Origin: Chromatiaceae bacterium
GTDB lineage: Bacteria > Pseudomonadota > Gammaproteobacteria > Chromatiales > Chromatiaceae
Direction of reading: 5' to 3'
NCBI GenBank assembly: GCA_013426805.1
Contig: JACDZG010000012.1
Location: 1 to 64,000, forward strand
DNA length: 64,000 nucleotides
Shown: one piece after another, positions 1 through 8,784 of the stretch
Layout of the letters: each line of letters begins with the position of its first letter
Position numbering within the stretch: position 1 is the first letter of the stretch
Program-made: the position numbers and the translations under genes
The notes under the pieces: generated by a model
Seen by the model: the letters and a program-made list of their open reading frames with translations, nothing else
What the model was told of the DNA's origin: nothing
Database searches by the model: none

Positions 1-48
1 TGATGTTGACTCATACCCTAATCCTAGGGGCTAAGTCCGACAGGCTGC

Positions 49-75
49 TAGGGGCGGGTTTAAAACCCGCCCCTA
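49..75. repeat. Dispersed palindrome (TAGGGGCGGG family)
   Basis: Near-perfect inverted repeat: TAGGGGCGGGTTT is followed by its complement AACCCGCCCCTA. The same element recurs at 26716 and 46842. It lies 47 bases beyond the stop of the solute-binding protein gene and could act as a terminator or mRNA-stabilising hairpin for it. Confidence 0.75.
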
Positions 76-122
76 CGTCCGGTAATCATGTCCGAAAGCT
101 ATATCAGGTGCGAAGGCTCTAC

Positions 123-1277
123 CTAACGGCTCTCGATCAGATGCTTGCGCAGCAGTTCCTTCTTGGTCTCTTCATAGGTCTGCTTGTCGATATAGTTGTT
201 CTTGTACAGCGCTTCCGCCTCTTTGAGCTTGCGCTTGAGTTCATCGCCCGCGGCCGGATCATTGGGCGGCACCGGGGCCGCCGCCGCCGATTTTTCCAAT
301 GACGGTATCCGCAGTGTCGCGCCGACGTTGAGAACATTGGCGTATTTCACCGTGTCCCGATTGGCGGCATAGATGATGGGCCAGCGTGTCGGGTCGTTGT
401 AGAGCGCCAGTGCGATTCGCGACAGGGTGTCCCCGGGTTTGACGACATAGGTGCTCAGCGTCTCTGTCTTGACCGGTTCGGGCTCCATGTTCGGATCGAA
501 CTTGGAGTATTTTCCGATGATTCGGGCCAGGGTGCCGTTGCCCTTGATCGTCGTCAGAAACTCATTGATGAAGCCGAGCAGGTCCGTGTCCGCCTTGTTG
601 ACCCCGATGCCATACTGATCGGCTGACAGGGTGCCATCCAAGACGAGCAGGCCGGGGTGCTGGGAGGCATAGTGGTCGAGAAACACCTTGTCGTTGATGA
701 GCGCATCCGTCTTGCCGCCGCTGAGCGCGGCATAGGTATCGGCGGTCGCGGTCACCAGGAAAAAATTGGCACCGGGCATCAGTTCGGTGATGAGCCGTTC
801 GCCCGTACTGCCGCGGGTGGCCGTGACCGTCTTCCCGGTGAGATCCTTATAACTCTTGATCCGATCCTGGTCCTTGGCACGGATCATGACCGCCAACCCG
901 GTCGTGAAATAGGGGTCTGAAAAGGCGATCACCTCCAGCCGTTCACGGGTAATGGAGAAGCTGGAGATCACCACATCCACTTGCTGCTTGAGCAACAACT
1001 CTTCGCGGGCTTTCGCGCCGGGGAGAATGGTCCACTGCGGTTTGACGCCGAGCGCATCGGCCAGTGCCCGCCCGAGATCCGGGTCGATGCCCACCAGTTC
1101 TCCGCGTTTGTCCCGGTATTGGATGGGCGGAATATCCTCCCGGATGCCGATTTTGATCACCCCGCTGCTCCTGATTTCAGCGAGACCGCGGGCCTCGGCG
1201 GGGCTCCACTGAAGCAGAACCGGTACCAGGCCGATGACAACGAGCAGCAATAGCCGGCAGTTCAGTGATTTCATCAT
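123..1277 (-). CDS. Periplasmic solute-binding protein (SBP family 3) with LysM and SHOCT-like C-terminus
   Basis: An exported protein of about 384 residues. A signal peptide (MMKSLNCRLLLLVVIGLVP...) is followed by a type 3 extracellular solute-binding domain of the amino-acid ABC-transporter kind, recognisable from IKIGIREDIPPIQYRDKRGE and GIDPDLGRALADALG. Next come a LysM module (YVVKPGDTLSRIALALYND) that should bind peptidoglycan and a charged tail (DELKRKLKEAEALYKNNYID) resembling a SHOCT motif. The ATG at 1277 is preferred because AGGTGGAG precedes it; a GTG three codons upstream is the alternative. It follows the FGE-like gene directly and is probably co-transcribed. No permease or ATPase gene is adjacent, so it may be a cell-wall-anchored sensor rather than a transporter component. 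Ligand unknown. Confidence 0.85.
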   Translation of the reverse strand: MMKSLNCRLLLLVVIGLVPVLLQWSPAEARGLAEIRSSGVIKIGIREDIPPIQYRDKRGELVGIDPDLGRALADALGVKPQWTILPGAKAREELLLKQQVDVVISSFSITRERLEVIAFSDPYFTTGLAVMIRAKDQDRIKSYKDLTGKTVTATRGSTGERLITELMPGANFFLVTATADTYAALSGGKTDALINDKVFLDHYASQHPGLLVLDGTLSADQYGIGVNKADTDLLGFINEFLTTIKGNGTLARIIGKYSKFDPNMEPEPVKTETLSTYVVKPGDTLSRIALALYNDPTRWPIIYAANRDTVKYANVLNVGATLRIPSLEKSAAAAPVPPNDPAAGDELKRKLKEAEALYKNNYIDKQTYEETKKELLRKHLIESR

Positions 1278-1286
1278 GTGCTCCAC

Positions 1287-2174
1287 CTAATTCACGACCG
1301 GATCGGCGTCACGGCAGGTCCGGAATCCGATATAGTGATGATAAGTCCCTTTGGTGCCGAGCCGATTCACCCGCTTCACATCGGCGAGCGGACGGCCTTC
1401 CCGATCCCAATACCAGTAGCCGCCCAGGAACGCGGCCTCATCGGTTCCCGAGTCCACCCATTCGCTGACATTGCCGACCATGTTGAGCAGACCGTGGCTA
1501 TTCTTGTCGCGGTCATCGGTGACGCTGCGGGGCTTGTCCATGGTGCTGCCGCCCAGCGCGGCCTTGGCGTGGTCGCTTAACTCATCACCCAGGGCGAAGA
1601 GCCATTCGCTTTCGCGGCACAACCGGTTGCCGTTTTTTTCGGCGAACCGACGGGCGTTCTCCCAGGTGATATCCACCACCGGCAGATCGTCGGTGAAGCC
1701 TTTGGGGGCTTGGTAACCAGGGAACGCGGTCCGATATTCTCCGACGCTCACTTCAGTCCGGTCGATCCAAAAATCGGCGAGCTTGACCATATTCGGATCA
1801 ACCGCCGCGGCAGGGGGACGCGGTGGCGCAACGGGTTCCGCTTGGGGGGGCACAGGGAGCACAGGTTCCTCACGAGGAGTCGGCGGTTGCGCCGGCATCG
1901 CGAGCGCCGGTTGTTCCGGTGCGGCCGCGGGGCTCAGGTAGCCCCAGAGGAATTTCATCGCCACCAGGGCGATGGCCACCAGCACGAGCAGGGCGATGAT
2001 ACCGCCGATCAGCTTGGAGCGGTCCTTGCCGGGTTGACTCACCATCAGGCCCCGGCCGCATTCCGTGCAGACCGGCGCGGCACCCGCGGGGATGCTGATG
2101 TCGACCCCGGTGTCGGCCAGGGTGCAATTTCCGAAGTTGGTGCATTTGCCGGTGCGGACGGTCTGTTCGGCCAT
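1287..2174 (-). CDS. Zinc-ribbon, single-TM protein with FGE/SUMF1-like domain
   Basis: A 295-residue protein in three parts. The N-terminus is Cys-rich (CTNFGNC...CTECGRG), probably a zinc ribbon. One membrane helix follows (GGIIALLVLVAIALVAMKF, about residues 57-76), then a Pro-rich linker. The C-terminal half is an FGE/SUMF1-type domain (FWIDRTEVSVGEYRTAF, LCRESEWLFALGD, LNMVGNVSEWVDSG, IGFRTCRD). The paired cysteines of true formylglycine-generating enzymes are absent, so a binding or sensory role is more likely than catalysis. A strong GGAGGTAACCC precedes the ATG. It abuts the solute-binding gene, giving a two-gene operon divergent from the tubulin-like gene. Partners are unknown. Confidence 0.8.
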   Translation of the reverse strand: MAEQTVRTGKCTNFGNCTLADTGVDISIPAGAAPVCTECGRGLMVSQPGKDRSKLIGGIIALLVLVAIALVAMKFLWGYLSPAAAPEQPALAMPAQPPTPREEPVLPVPPQAEPVAPPRPPAAAVDPNMVKLADFWIDRTEVSVGEYRTAFPGYQAPKGFTDDLPVVDITWENARRFAEKNGNRLCRESEWLFALGDELSDHAKAALGGSTMDKPRSVTDDRDKNSHGLLNMVGNVSEWVDSGTDEAAFLGGYWYWDREGRPLADVKRVNRLGTKGTYHHYIGFRTCRDADPVVN

Positions 2175-2415
2175 GGGTTACCTCCGAAAAATCAATGATC
2201 CCAACAGTCCGGTTCGGCCGTGACGGATACCGATGAACGCAGCGGACAGTCGAACTGCGGCTACACAACATGGTCAGTGATCATAGCGACGCCGGGAGCC
2301 TCGGGCAAGGACGCATGACGAATCACCGGCGCTTGGCCCATAATCGCGCAGCAGCCAGGCAGGTCCCGCGCGGACACTCTGCCACCTGTGCCCTGTTCAA
2401 CCCTGAGAATCGGCT

Positions 2416-5415
2416 ATGAAGAACCACCTGATCATCGGTCTGGGCGGCACCGGGGGCAAAATCCTCCGCGCCCTGCGCAAGAACGTCTTTCAGGAATACC
2501 GCGGCAGCGAGCCCGATCAGGTCAGGCTGCGCTATCTGTATGTCGATTCGAGCAAGGAGATGATGGCCATCGACGACGCCACCTGGCGTATTCTTGGGGA
2601 AAGCGTGCAACTGGCCACCCGCAGTCAGCTCCTGATCACCGGCGGGAACCTCAACCAGATTCTCGACAATCTCAGCGGTCACCCGAATATCCAGCCCTGG
2701 ATCGGCAGCCGTGACCAATGGAAAGACATTCTGAGCAGCATCGTCGGGGAGACCCTGGGCGGCCAGAAACGCCGGCTCGGGCGCTTTCTCTTCGCCTGCA
2801 AGGCGCGCCAGTTCAAGGATCAGCTCAAGCAACTCGCCGGCGAGCTCAGCACCGGCGCCGATGCCAGCGTGACCTTCCACGTCTGTTGTGGTCTGGCCGG
2901 TGGGACCGGCAGCGGCGCGGTGATCGATACGGTGGCGCAGATTCGCGCGCTTTATCGCGACCCGCGCATGTACCGCATCGTCATCTATGCCCTGTTGCCC
3001 GAGGAAATTCCGAATCCGAACTGGGATACCGGCAATTACCACGCCAACGGCTATGCCGCGCTGGTCGAATTGAACGCGCTGAGCGTCGGCGCCTATCAGC
3101 CCCACGATATCGCCGAGCGGGGTGAGCGGCTCGCCCTCAGCGATCCGTTCAACGGTTGTTATCTCTTCTCCAATCGTAACGAAAACGGTCTGCAGGTGGA
3201 TGTCGACAAGACGCTACCCGGCGTCGTCGCCGATTTCCTGTTCCAGAAGCTGGTCGCCGTACGCAATGCGGAGGCGATGAAGCTCCTGGAGAAGATGGAA
3301 AATGCCGAGAACGGCGACGGCACCGCGGAGACCCGTCCGGGCAGCACCGCCCCCTTGCGTTCAAAACGCTTTCTCACCTTTGGTATCAAGCGTCTGGCCG
3401 TCCCCGAGATGGAGATTCGGGAATATCTCACGTACCGCTTCGCCCGCCAGGCCGCCCTGCAACTGCGCTATAACAACTGGGACGATACCTTCGGTTTCCG
3501 GGATGAGCCGCGCAACCAGGATTTCGGCGAGTTCGTGCGCGACAGTCAGACACTGGAGCGCTGGTCGCTGACCGACGAGCACCTGACCCTGTCGCGCGGC
3601 ATTCTGTCCGAGGAGATCAACAACAAAAAATGGAAGCCCATCGTCAATGAATGGCTGGATGTGCTGCCGCAGCTCATGGGGTTGGTGCAGACTCAGGACG
3701 ACCAGGTCTGGATCAATGAGATCGATAAGCTCATGGCCCAGCGCTTCGCGGAGAGTTACCGTGGCCTCGGTGTGCGCAAGTTTTATGAAACCAAACTCCA
3801 GGCGCGCAAGGACCATGTCCGTGAATTGCGCCGCCGGGTCGAGGGCGAGCTGTTCGATGAGTGGAAGAACGGTGTCAAGTCCATGCAGGACATCACCCGC
3901 TGTCTGGCCGCCCTCATCGCCGCGCTGGAAGAGCGGCTGCTGGGCACGGACGACCGCATCACCCGCGCCAAGAACAACGCCGACAGCGCCGAACAGCGGG
4001 TGGCGGCCAATCGTGCCGACTACGCCGAGGTCGGTCTGGTCTCGCAACTGCTCGGCAAGCGCCGCAACCTGCTCGATCTCCAGGGCGAGGCACTGCGCGA
4101 ACTCTATACCGCCCGCACTCAGGCGGAAGCCTGGGCCTTCGCGAAACGGCTGTTCCAGGAGGCCGTCAACGAGTTCACTGCACTGGCGAGCGATGTCGCG
4201 GCCTGCACCCGACTGGTTGACGAATCCATCAAGGAGTTCAAAGAGCGCATCGACGCGCGCATCAACGATGGTGACACCCCGGATCTGCGCCAGTCACTGG
4301 TGCGCTTCTACAATGCGCAGAACGTCCGCGAGTTCGCGCGCGATCTGGAGAAAGACCGCGGCGAACAGACCCGGCAGTCGCAGGCGGTGCGTCTCGCCCT
4401 GATCGAACAGATTGCCGCCGATCCGTCATTCTCCGCTTTCCAGGCGCGGATCAGCCGCCAGCGCTTCTTCGACGTAATGGAACAGCGCTGTGCGCAAAGC
4501 TCACAGGCGGCGCACGACGCTCTGGTCGCGTCCAACCGTGACCGCCGGCCACTGCTCGGGGTCAACATCATCGGCCAATTGGAGCGGGAGTATTCGGGGC
4601 GCACCGATGAGCTCAAGAAATTCATCCACGATCTGGTCAACCAGGCGGGGAACTTCCTCGAGTTCGACTCCCAAGCGGTTGTCATGGGCGCGGCCAAGAC
4701 CAAGGTCTCGCAGTTCCTGGTCATACTCCCGGCGACCCCCGAGCTGGCCCAGTTCAGTGAAGACCTGGAAGCCCTGTTCCGCGATAACTTCCGCGGCGAC
4801 ATCCCGGTGGCTATCATCAAGAGCGAGACCAAGCCCAACGAGATCACCCTGCTTGGGCTGACCAACCTGTTCCCGCTCCGCCTTGCCAAGGCCACCCGCT
4901 TCCTGAAGGAGCAATACGAGCGCCGCCTTGCCCAAGTCGACAATCCGCAGCGGCTGAGGTTGGAGTTGCACGGCGAGGGTGACGGTACCCAGTGGCCCGA
5001 GATTGTCCTGGCCGATGAGCGCGCCCAACGCGACCAGGCCCTGCCGGCCCTGCTGCTGGCCAAGGCGCTGGGCCTCATCAGTACAGTCACCAGCCCGACC
5101 ACCGGCATCAACGAGCTTTACTTGATCGGTGAGGACGCCGACGGCCTGCCGGTGCGCACCCGCCTCGGCAAGGGACTGCCGGAGGTGTTCGAGAGCATCG
5201 ATCTCGCCGCCGCGCAACGGCTGGTCGATGCCACCCAGGCGCAGTTGGGGGGAGACGCCTTCCGGCACGTTGATCAGCGCGCCGCGCTCCAGGCGGCCGT
5301 GCGTGATGAGTTGAAGCAGATCCTCGCCGAGCGGCGCAACGACTTCGAAGACCCGGTCTATCGCCGCTTCGAGGCGGCGGCGCGCGGGGCGATTCAGATC
5401 CTCAAGGGTGGTTGA
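2416..5415 (+). CDS. Tubulin/FtsZ-superfamily GTPase (Tubulin_2-like), 999 aa
   Basis: The N-terminus HLIIGLGGTGGKILRAL is a Rossmann-type nucleotide-binding strand-loop. Around residues 157-167 the sequence CCGLAGGTGSGAVIDT contains the tubulin/FtsZ signature loop (canonical GGGTGSG, here AGGTGSG). The protein is far longer than FtsZ (about 380 aa). A long, charged, probably helical middle (roughly residues 420-680) and a mixed C-terminal domain follow. It matches the large bacterial tubulin-like families thought to act in membrane remodelling. GTP binding is inferred; polymerisation is not shown by the sequence. It is transcribed alone, divergent from the FGE/solute-binding pair. The start has only a weak GAGAAT-type ribosome site but agrees with the conserved first strand. 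Confidence 0.85.
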   Translation: MKNHLIIGLGGTGGKILRALRKNVFQEYRGSEPDQVRLRYLYVDSSKEMMAIDDATWRILGESVQLATRSQLLITGGNLNQILDNLSGHPNIQPWIGSRDQWKDILSSIVGETLGGQKRRLGRFLFACKARQFKDQLKQLAGELSTGADASVTFHVCCGLAGGTGSGAVIDTVAQIRALYRDPRMYRIVIYALLPEEIPNPNWDTGNYHANGYAALVELNALSVGAYQPHDIAERGERLALSDPFNGCYLFSNRNENGLQVDVDKTLPGVVADFLFQKLVAVRNAEAMKLLEKMENAENGDGTAETRPGSTAPLRSKRFLTFGIKRLAVPEMEIREYLTYRFARQAALQLRYNNWDDTFGFRDEPRNQDFGEFVRDSQTLERWSLTDEHLTLSRGILSEEINNKKWKPIVNEWLDVLPQLMGLVQTQDDQVWINEIDKLMAQRFAESYRGLGVRKFYETKLQARKDHVRELRRRVEGELFDEWKNGVKSMQDITRCLAALIAALEERLLGTDDRITRAKNNADSAEQRVAANRADYAEVGLVSQLLGKRRNLLDLQGEALRELYTARTQAEAWAFAKRLFQEAVNEFTALASDVAACTRLVDESIKEFKERIDARINDGDTPDLRQSLVRFYNAQNVREFARDLEKDRGEQTRQSQAVRLALIEQIAADPSFSAFQARISRQRFFDVMEQRCAQSSQAAHDALVASNRDRRPLLGVNIIGQLEREYSGRTDELKKFIHDLVNQAGNFLEFDSQAVVMGAAKTKVSQFLVILPATPELAQFSEDLEALFRDNFRGDIPVAIIKSETKPNEITLLGLTNLFPLRLAKATRFLKEQYERRLAQVDNPQRLRLELHGEGDGTQWPEIVLADERAQRDQALPALLLAKALGLISTVTSPTTGINELYLIGEDADGLPVRTRLGKGLPEVFESIDLAAAQRLVDATQAQLGGDAFRHVDQRAALQAAVRDELKQILAERRNDFEDPVYRRFEAAARGAIQILKGG

Positions 5416-5424
5416 AGCCGTGCC

Positions 5425-6671
5425 CTAAAAATCGGCCCGATAGCGCCAGCCTCGCGCCTCGGCCAAGCCGCGCAACTGCTTGGCCTTGCCCTCTACCTGC
5501 CGCTTCCGAAAGGCGGAAAAGTCGATGACCGCATGCTCGGGGAAGGGCGCGGGATTCGTATCTGCCCAATGTCCTCGGCGATCATGGCCCAAGCCCCGGG
5601 TTGCGCCAGGTCCAGTTCCTTCCAGTCGTCGACTTGGGTCTCGGTGTCAAGTGAATGCCACTCGCCGGCCCGGCGATCCAGGTCGATTTCCAGGCTAATC
5701 TCATGCGTGCCGAGCGACCATTCTGCTTGGACGCCTCCTTCGGCAGTGGGATAGAGATAGGGTGGCGGGAGCAGGTCCGGGTAGTGTGAGCCAAAGCACC
5801 GGGCGAGCCAATCCAAGCCCTGCGGGCTGGGGGCGAATCCGCGGCCGTCGAGCCAACCGTTTTTTAACCCACGCAGGTCGTCCAGCCTGGCCGCCACGTC
5901 GTTGGCGTCCAGGATGCCGATGTGCTCGACCTCGGCCAAGCCCTGAAGGCGTTCGTTGCGATTGAATCGGCCGATGCCCCGCACCTGTACCCGGGTGCCC
6001 TTCTGGAACCCATTGAACGCTTCCAAGACCGTCGGCAGGTGTTGCAGGGCCAGGGGTGAAGTGACCCGCGGGCCGTTGGTTACCTGAAGATCGAAGGTCA
6101 AGCGGTCTTGGTCGGCCTCCGGGATGGTACCGCGCAACGTGACCTCTTCGGTCAGTTCGCGCGTCTGGGATGAGGCGAGCAAGAGTTTGCGACGGCTGGA
6201 GCGGGTCAGGCGCGCCGGGCGAGTCGCATTCCGGGGATCGAAGATGATGGCCTCGCACTCGCGCAGACTGCGGCCGATGCGGTCGAAATAGCCGAGCAAA
6301 GACTCGGGAAGGTAGTCCGAGATACGGCCGTCGCGGTTCGCGGCATCGATGGCCCCAAGGATGTGCTCGCGGCCCTGCTCGAAATAGACTTGACTACCGG
6401 GAGGGAAAAACCCGTCTGATTGGGCAAATAAGTCGATCCGCGGGATAGCGCTGTTCGGCTCGACCGCCGTCAGCTTGAGTGCGATGCCGTCGGTGAAGCC
6501 ACGGGGAGTGCGCTTGCGGTCCTCGTGATCCTGGAGATATCGCCATTTGGCAACCTCAATGACCATTTCCTCCAGCACGGCCAGGTCCTTGAGCAATTCC
6601 AGCGGGATCGCATGTTCGTCGAAACGCTCACCCTCCATGCGGGGGCTCAAGAAAGGGATGCGATCGATCAT
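5425..6671 (-). CDS. Conserved protein of unknown function with a 3' frameshift
   Basis: I do not recognise the family. The central part is rich in predicted beta strands (VTLRGTIPEADQDRLTFDL). The C-terminal half carries a conserved-looking block (LKNGWLDGRGFAPSPQGLDW, then PPPYLYPTAEGGVQAEWS). The primary frame stops at 5493 after a low-quality tail. From about 5575 the neighbouring frame reads HWADTNPAPFPEHAVIDFSA and continues in plausible protein to a TAG at 5425. A one-base indel near 5560-5578 is therefore likely, either a real lesion or a sequence error. Start chosen at 6671 because GGAGGTAACCGC precedes it; an ATG eight codons upstream lacks such a site. It follows the AAA/TOPRIM pair by 52 bases and may belong to that operon. 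Confidence 0.6.
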
Positions 6672-6722
6672 GCGGTTACCTCCGATACTCCCCACCAGCG
6701 GTTGTCCAAGACAGGCGCGGCC

Positions 6723-7274
6723 TCATGGCATCCTCGCCCGATACTCGACGCAGGCGCGCTCAAGCGAAGGGGGCACGGGCTCGCGCAGCTTTCCGGCATC
6801 GCACATCGCTTTGAGCGTGTCGACCATGGGGCGACAATCGCGCTGCTTTTCAAACTTGGAATAGGTTTCCTGCTCGTCGACGGCATTACCCTTCAGGTAC
6901 TCCAGCCACGTCTCTATATTGCGTGCCGGAATAATGTGCAGTATGGCTTCGGTGGGTTTTCTCGCGGGCAAAGCCGCTGCTTCCAGCGCCTTTGAAAGCT
7001 GGACGTCACGGCGCCCGACGCCCTGCTTATCTTCATCGATTACCGCGATCAACGCCTTGGCAACATGCGGCGCGGATCGCAGCTTGCGCACTTCTTGGGC
7101 GTATTGCTCCCGGAACCACTGTTCGCCGCTACCGCGCCCGTCGCGGCCGTGGGGGTTCATGACCACGACGATCTGTCGGTTCTCCCAACCGTTCTGGATG
7201 AGGAAACGGCGCACAACGGTCGCGTGCTGGCGATCTTCACACAGAACAACGATTTGGACGCGGCGCCGACTCAT
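6723..7274 (-). CDS. TOPRIM-like partner of AAA ATPase (RloB/OLD-associated type)
   Basis: A protein of about 183 residues. It starts with a strand followed by an acidic residue (VQIVVLCEDRQHATVVRRFL) and has a second acidic motif (ALIAVIDEDKQG), the layout of a TOPRIM-type metal-binding fold. IIPARNIETWLEYL resembles the C-terminal motif of nuclease-like proteins paired with AAA ATPases. The ATG at 7274 overlaps the stop of the upstream ATPase gene (ATGA), so the two are translationally coupled. Family knowledge suggests a nuclease or effector controlled by the ATPase; activity is inferred. Alternative assignments are DUF4276-like or RloB-like, and I cannot separate these by eye. Confidence 0.65.
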   Translation of the reverse strand: MSRRRVQIVVLCEDRQHATVVRRFLIQNGWENRQIVVVMNPHGRDGRGSGEQWFREQYAQEVRKLRSAPHVAKALIAVIDEDKQGVGRRDVQLSKALEAAALPARKPTEAILHIIPARNIETWLEYLKGNAVDEQETYSKFEKQRDCRPMVDTLKAMCDAGKLREPVPPSLERACVEYRARMP

Positions 7275-8377
7275 TGCTCCCATCCCCGGGTGATGACTTC
7301 GGAGAGCTTCATCGTCTCGGGGATGCCGATATCGCGCAGCGGCCGAGTCTTGGTCACCCCGGTGACCTCGCGCTCCAAGAGGATGCCGCGGTCCCCGCCG
7401 AGATAGTCGATCAGCTCGGCGTGGTGAGAGACGATCACCACCTGCGGCAGCCCGTCGCCGATGGCATCCTCAGCGCAAAGGAGCCATGGCTGAATCTCCG
7501 CAGCCGCCAGGAAATTGTCAGGTTCGTCCAGGAAGAGAAGACGCCCGGACTTATCCAGGAAATGGAGCATACCGTAAAGGACCAGGAGTACGCGTTGGCC
7601 GTCGGATAGCTCGTCGAGCGCCAACTCGTATTCTTCCTTACCGGAGCCGAAAACCGCCACCAGTGTCCTGGCCTCAGACCCAACCTTCTCGAGCCTGAGC
7701 TTCTGGAAGCCTGGGATAGTCTTCTGGAGAATCGCCCGGTATTCAAAGCTGTCTCCGTGCTCCTGAAGCAGATGCCGGTACCAGGATGAAAAGTTCTCCC
7801 CATTGCGACTGAGGGCCTGGCTCTCTTGGGGGGTGTCGTTGACGAATGCGGCCGGGTTCAACCGGCAGACCTGGACCCTGCGCATGAGTTCAAGAAAAGC
7901 CGTCAGGCGCTGGTTATCGTGGCGCGGCGGCACGCGGGCAAGGGCAGATTCGCTCCACTCGGCCGCGAACTTGGGTCCCTCGCTGAGATTGTCGCGGTAC
8001 ATCTGTACGTCCCCGTTCTCGAACAGGAACAGAGGCCCATCCGGAACTGCGAGTCGCTCTTCGATGATCCGCGCCCAGCGTCCGCCCGATTCGTGCTGAA
8101 CCTTGAGGCGGTAGCGCATTTCCTCGCCGCCGACCTGGGTGTGTAACTCCACGATTTGGGTGTCGCGGTCGCTCCAGCGGGTGCGGCTGGCGTAGGGCAG
8201 AACGGATTTGTCGTTGACCTTGGCTTGCCCCGAAAGCAAGCGCTGCAGCCCATCGACCACATCGAGCACCGACGACTTGCCCGATCCGTTGAGGCCCGCT
8301 AACAGGTTGAAATTCTCAAGCTTCAGTTCGAAGTTCACCAGGCAACGGAAGTTGTCGACATAGATGCGCGTGATCAT
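7271..8377 (-). CDS. AAA15-type SMC/RecF-like ATPase of a two-gene defence-like cassette
   Basis: 368 residues with an ABC/SMC-like ATPase layout. A fold-initiating strand (ITRIYVDNFRCLVNFELKL) leads to Walker A (LAGLNGSGKSSVLDVV). The signature-like LDELSDGQRVLLVLYGML, Walker B (GRLLFLDEPDNFLAAAE) and a histidine switch (VVIVSHHAELIDYL) follow near the C-terminus. Such single-gene ATPases regulate TOPRIM or nuclease partners in OLD-, PARIS- and RloA/RloB-type systems. Its ATG overlaps the TGA of the hsdM remnant upstream and its own TGA overlaps the TOPRIM-like gene. The cassette therefore sits exactly where the rest of hsdM would be expected. Confidence 0.85.
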   Translation of the reverse strand: MITRIYVDNFRCLVNFELKLENFNLLAGLNGSGKSSVLDVVDGLQRLLSGQAKVNDKSVLPYASRTRWSDRDTQIVELHTQVGGEEMRYRLKVQHESGGRWARIIEERLAVPDGPLFLFENGDVQMYRDNLSEGPKFAAEWSESALARVPPRHDNQRLTAFLELMRRVQVCRLNPAAFVNDTPQESQALSRNGENFSSWYRHLLQEHGDSFEYRAILQKTIPGFQKLRLEKVGSEARTLVAVFGSGKEEYELALDELSDGQRVLLVLYGMLHFLDKSGRLLFLDEPDNFLAAAEIQPWLLCAEDAIGDGLPQVVIVSHHAELIDYLGGDRGILLEREVTGVTKTRPLRDIGIPETMKLSEVITRGWEQ

Positions 8378-8561
8378 GCGGTCACCTCCGATAATAGGGT
8401 CAGCACCGCCTTTTTGGTCGGGGCCAGGATCCAGTCGAAGCGGCGCAGGACCGTCAGCGGCAGGATGACCTTGCGGAACTCGTTGCGCTTATGGGGACCG
8501 CGCACAGGTTGCAGATGTCCCGGATGAAAGCGGCGAGTTGGGCGTTGGTCTCCGGGTTCAT
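8374..8561 (-). pseudogene. Frameshifted N-terminal remnant of hsdM (type I modification methylase)
   Basis: Starting at 8561 the frame reads MNPETNAQLAAFIRDICNL. After a one-base shift the neighbouring frame continues as RGPHKRNEFRKVILPLTVLR and RFDWILAPTKKAVLTLLSE. Together this is the characteristic N-terminus of HsdM-type methylases (EFRKVILPLTVLRR). The methylase domain is absent. The reading frame ends in a TGA that overlaps the ATG of the AAA ATPase. The piece is a relic only about 60 codons long. Confidence 0.75.
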
Positions 8562-8724
8562 ACGCGTCGGTTGGGTTCCGTTGTTCAGGCAGCGCGGCGC
8601 GCTGACTTCGGTGACCAGCCATGATACCCGACGTGGGCGGGCGGCTGGCCCTCAGGTTGGGACGCGCTGGGAATACGGCTGAAGCCTTAGGATCTCCGTG
8701 GGCCGGCGCCTTGGCTGGCCGGAA

Positions 8725-8751
8725 GGTGGACAAGGCTCGCGCTTGTCCACC
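8725..8751. repeat. REP-like hairpin (GGTGGACAAG family)
   Basis: Perfect 10-base stem GGTGGACAAG / CTTGTCCACC around a 7-base loop, 34 bases beyond the stop of the PAP2 gene. Only this one copy was seen in the window. It could serve as a transcription terminator or REP element. Confidence 0.7.
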
Positions 8752-8784
8752 CTGCAGCCGGCATGATTATCCAGGTTCTTCCGG

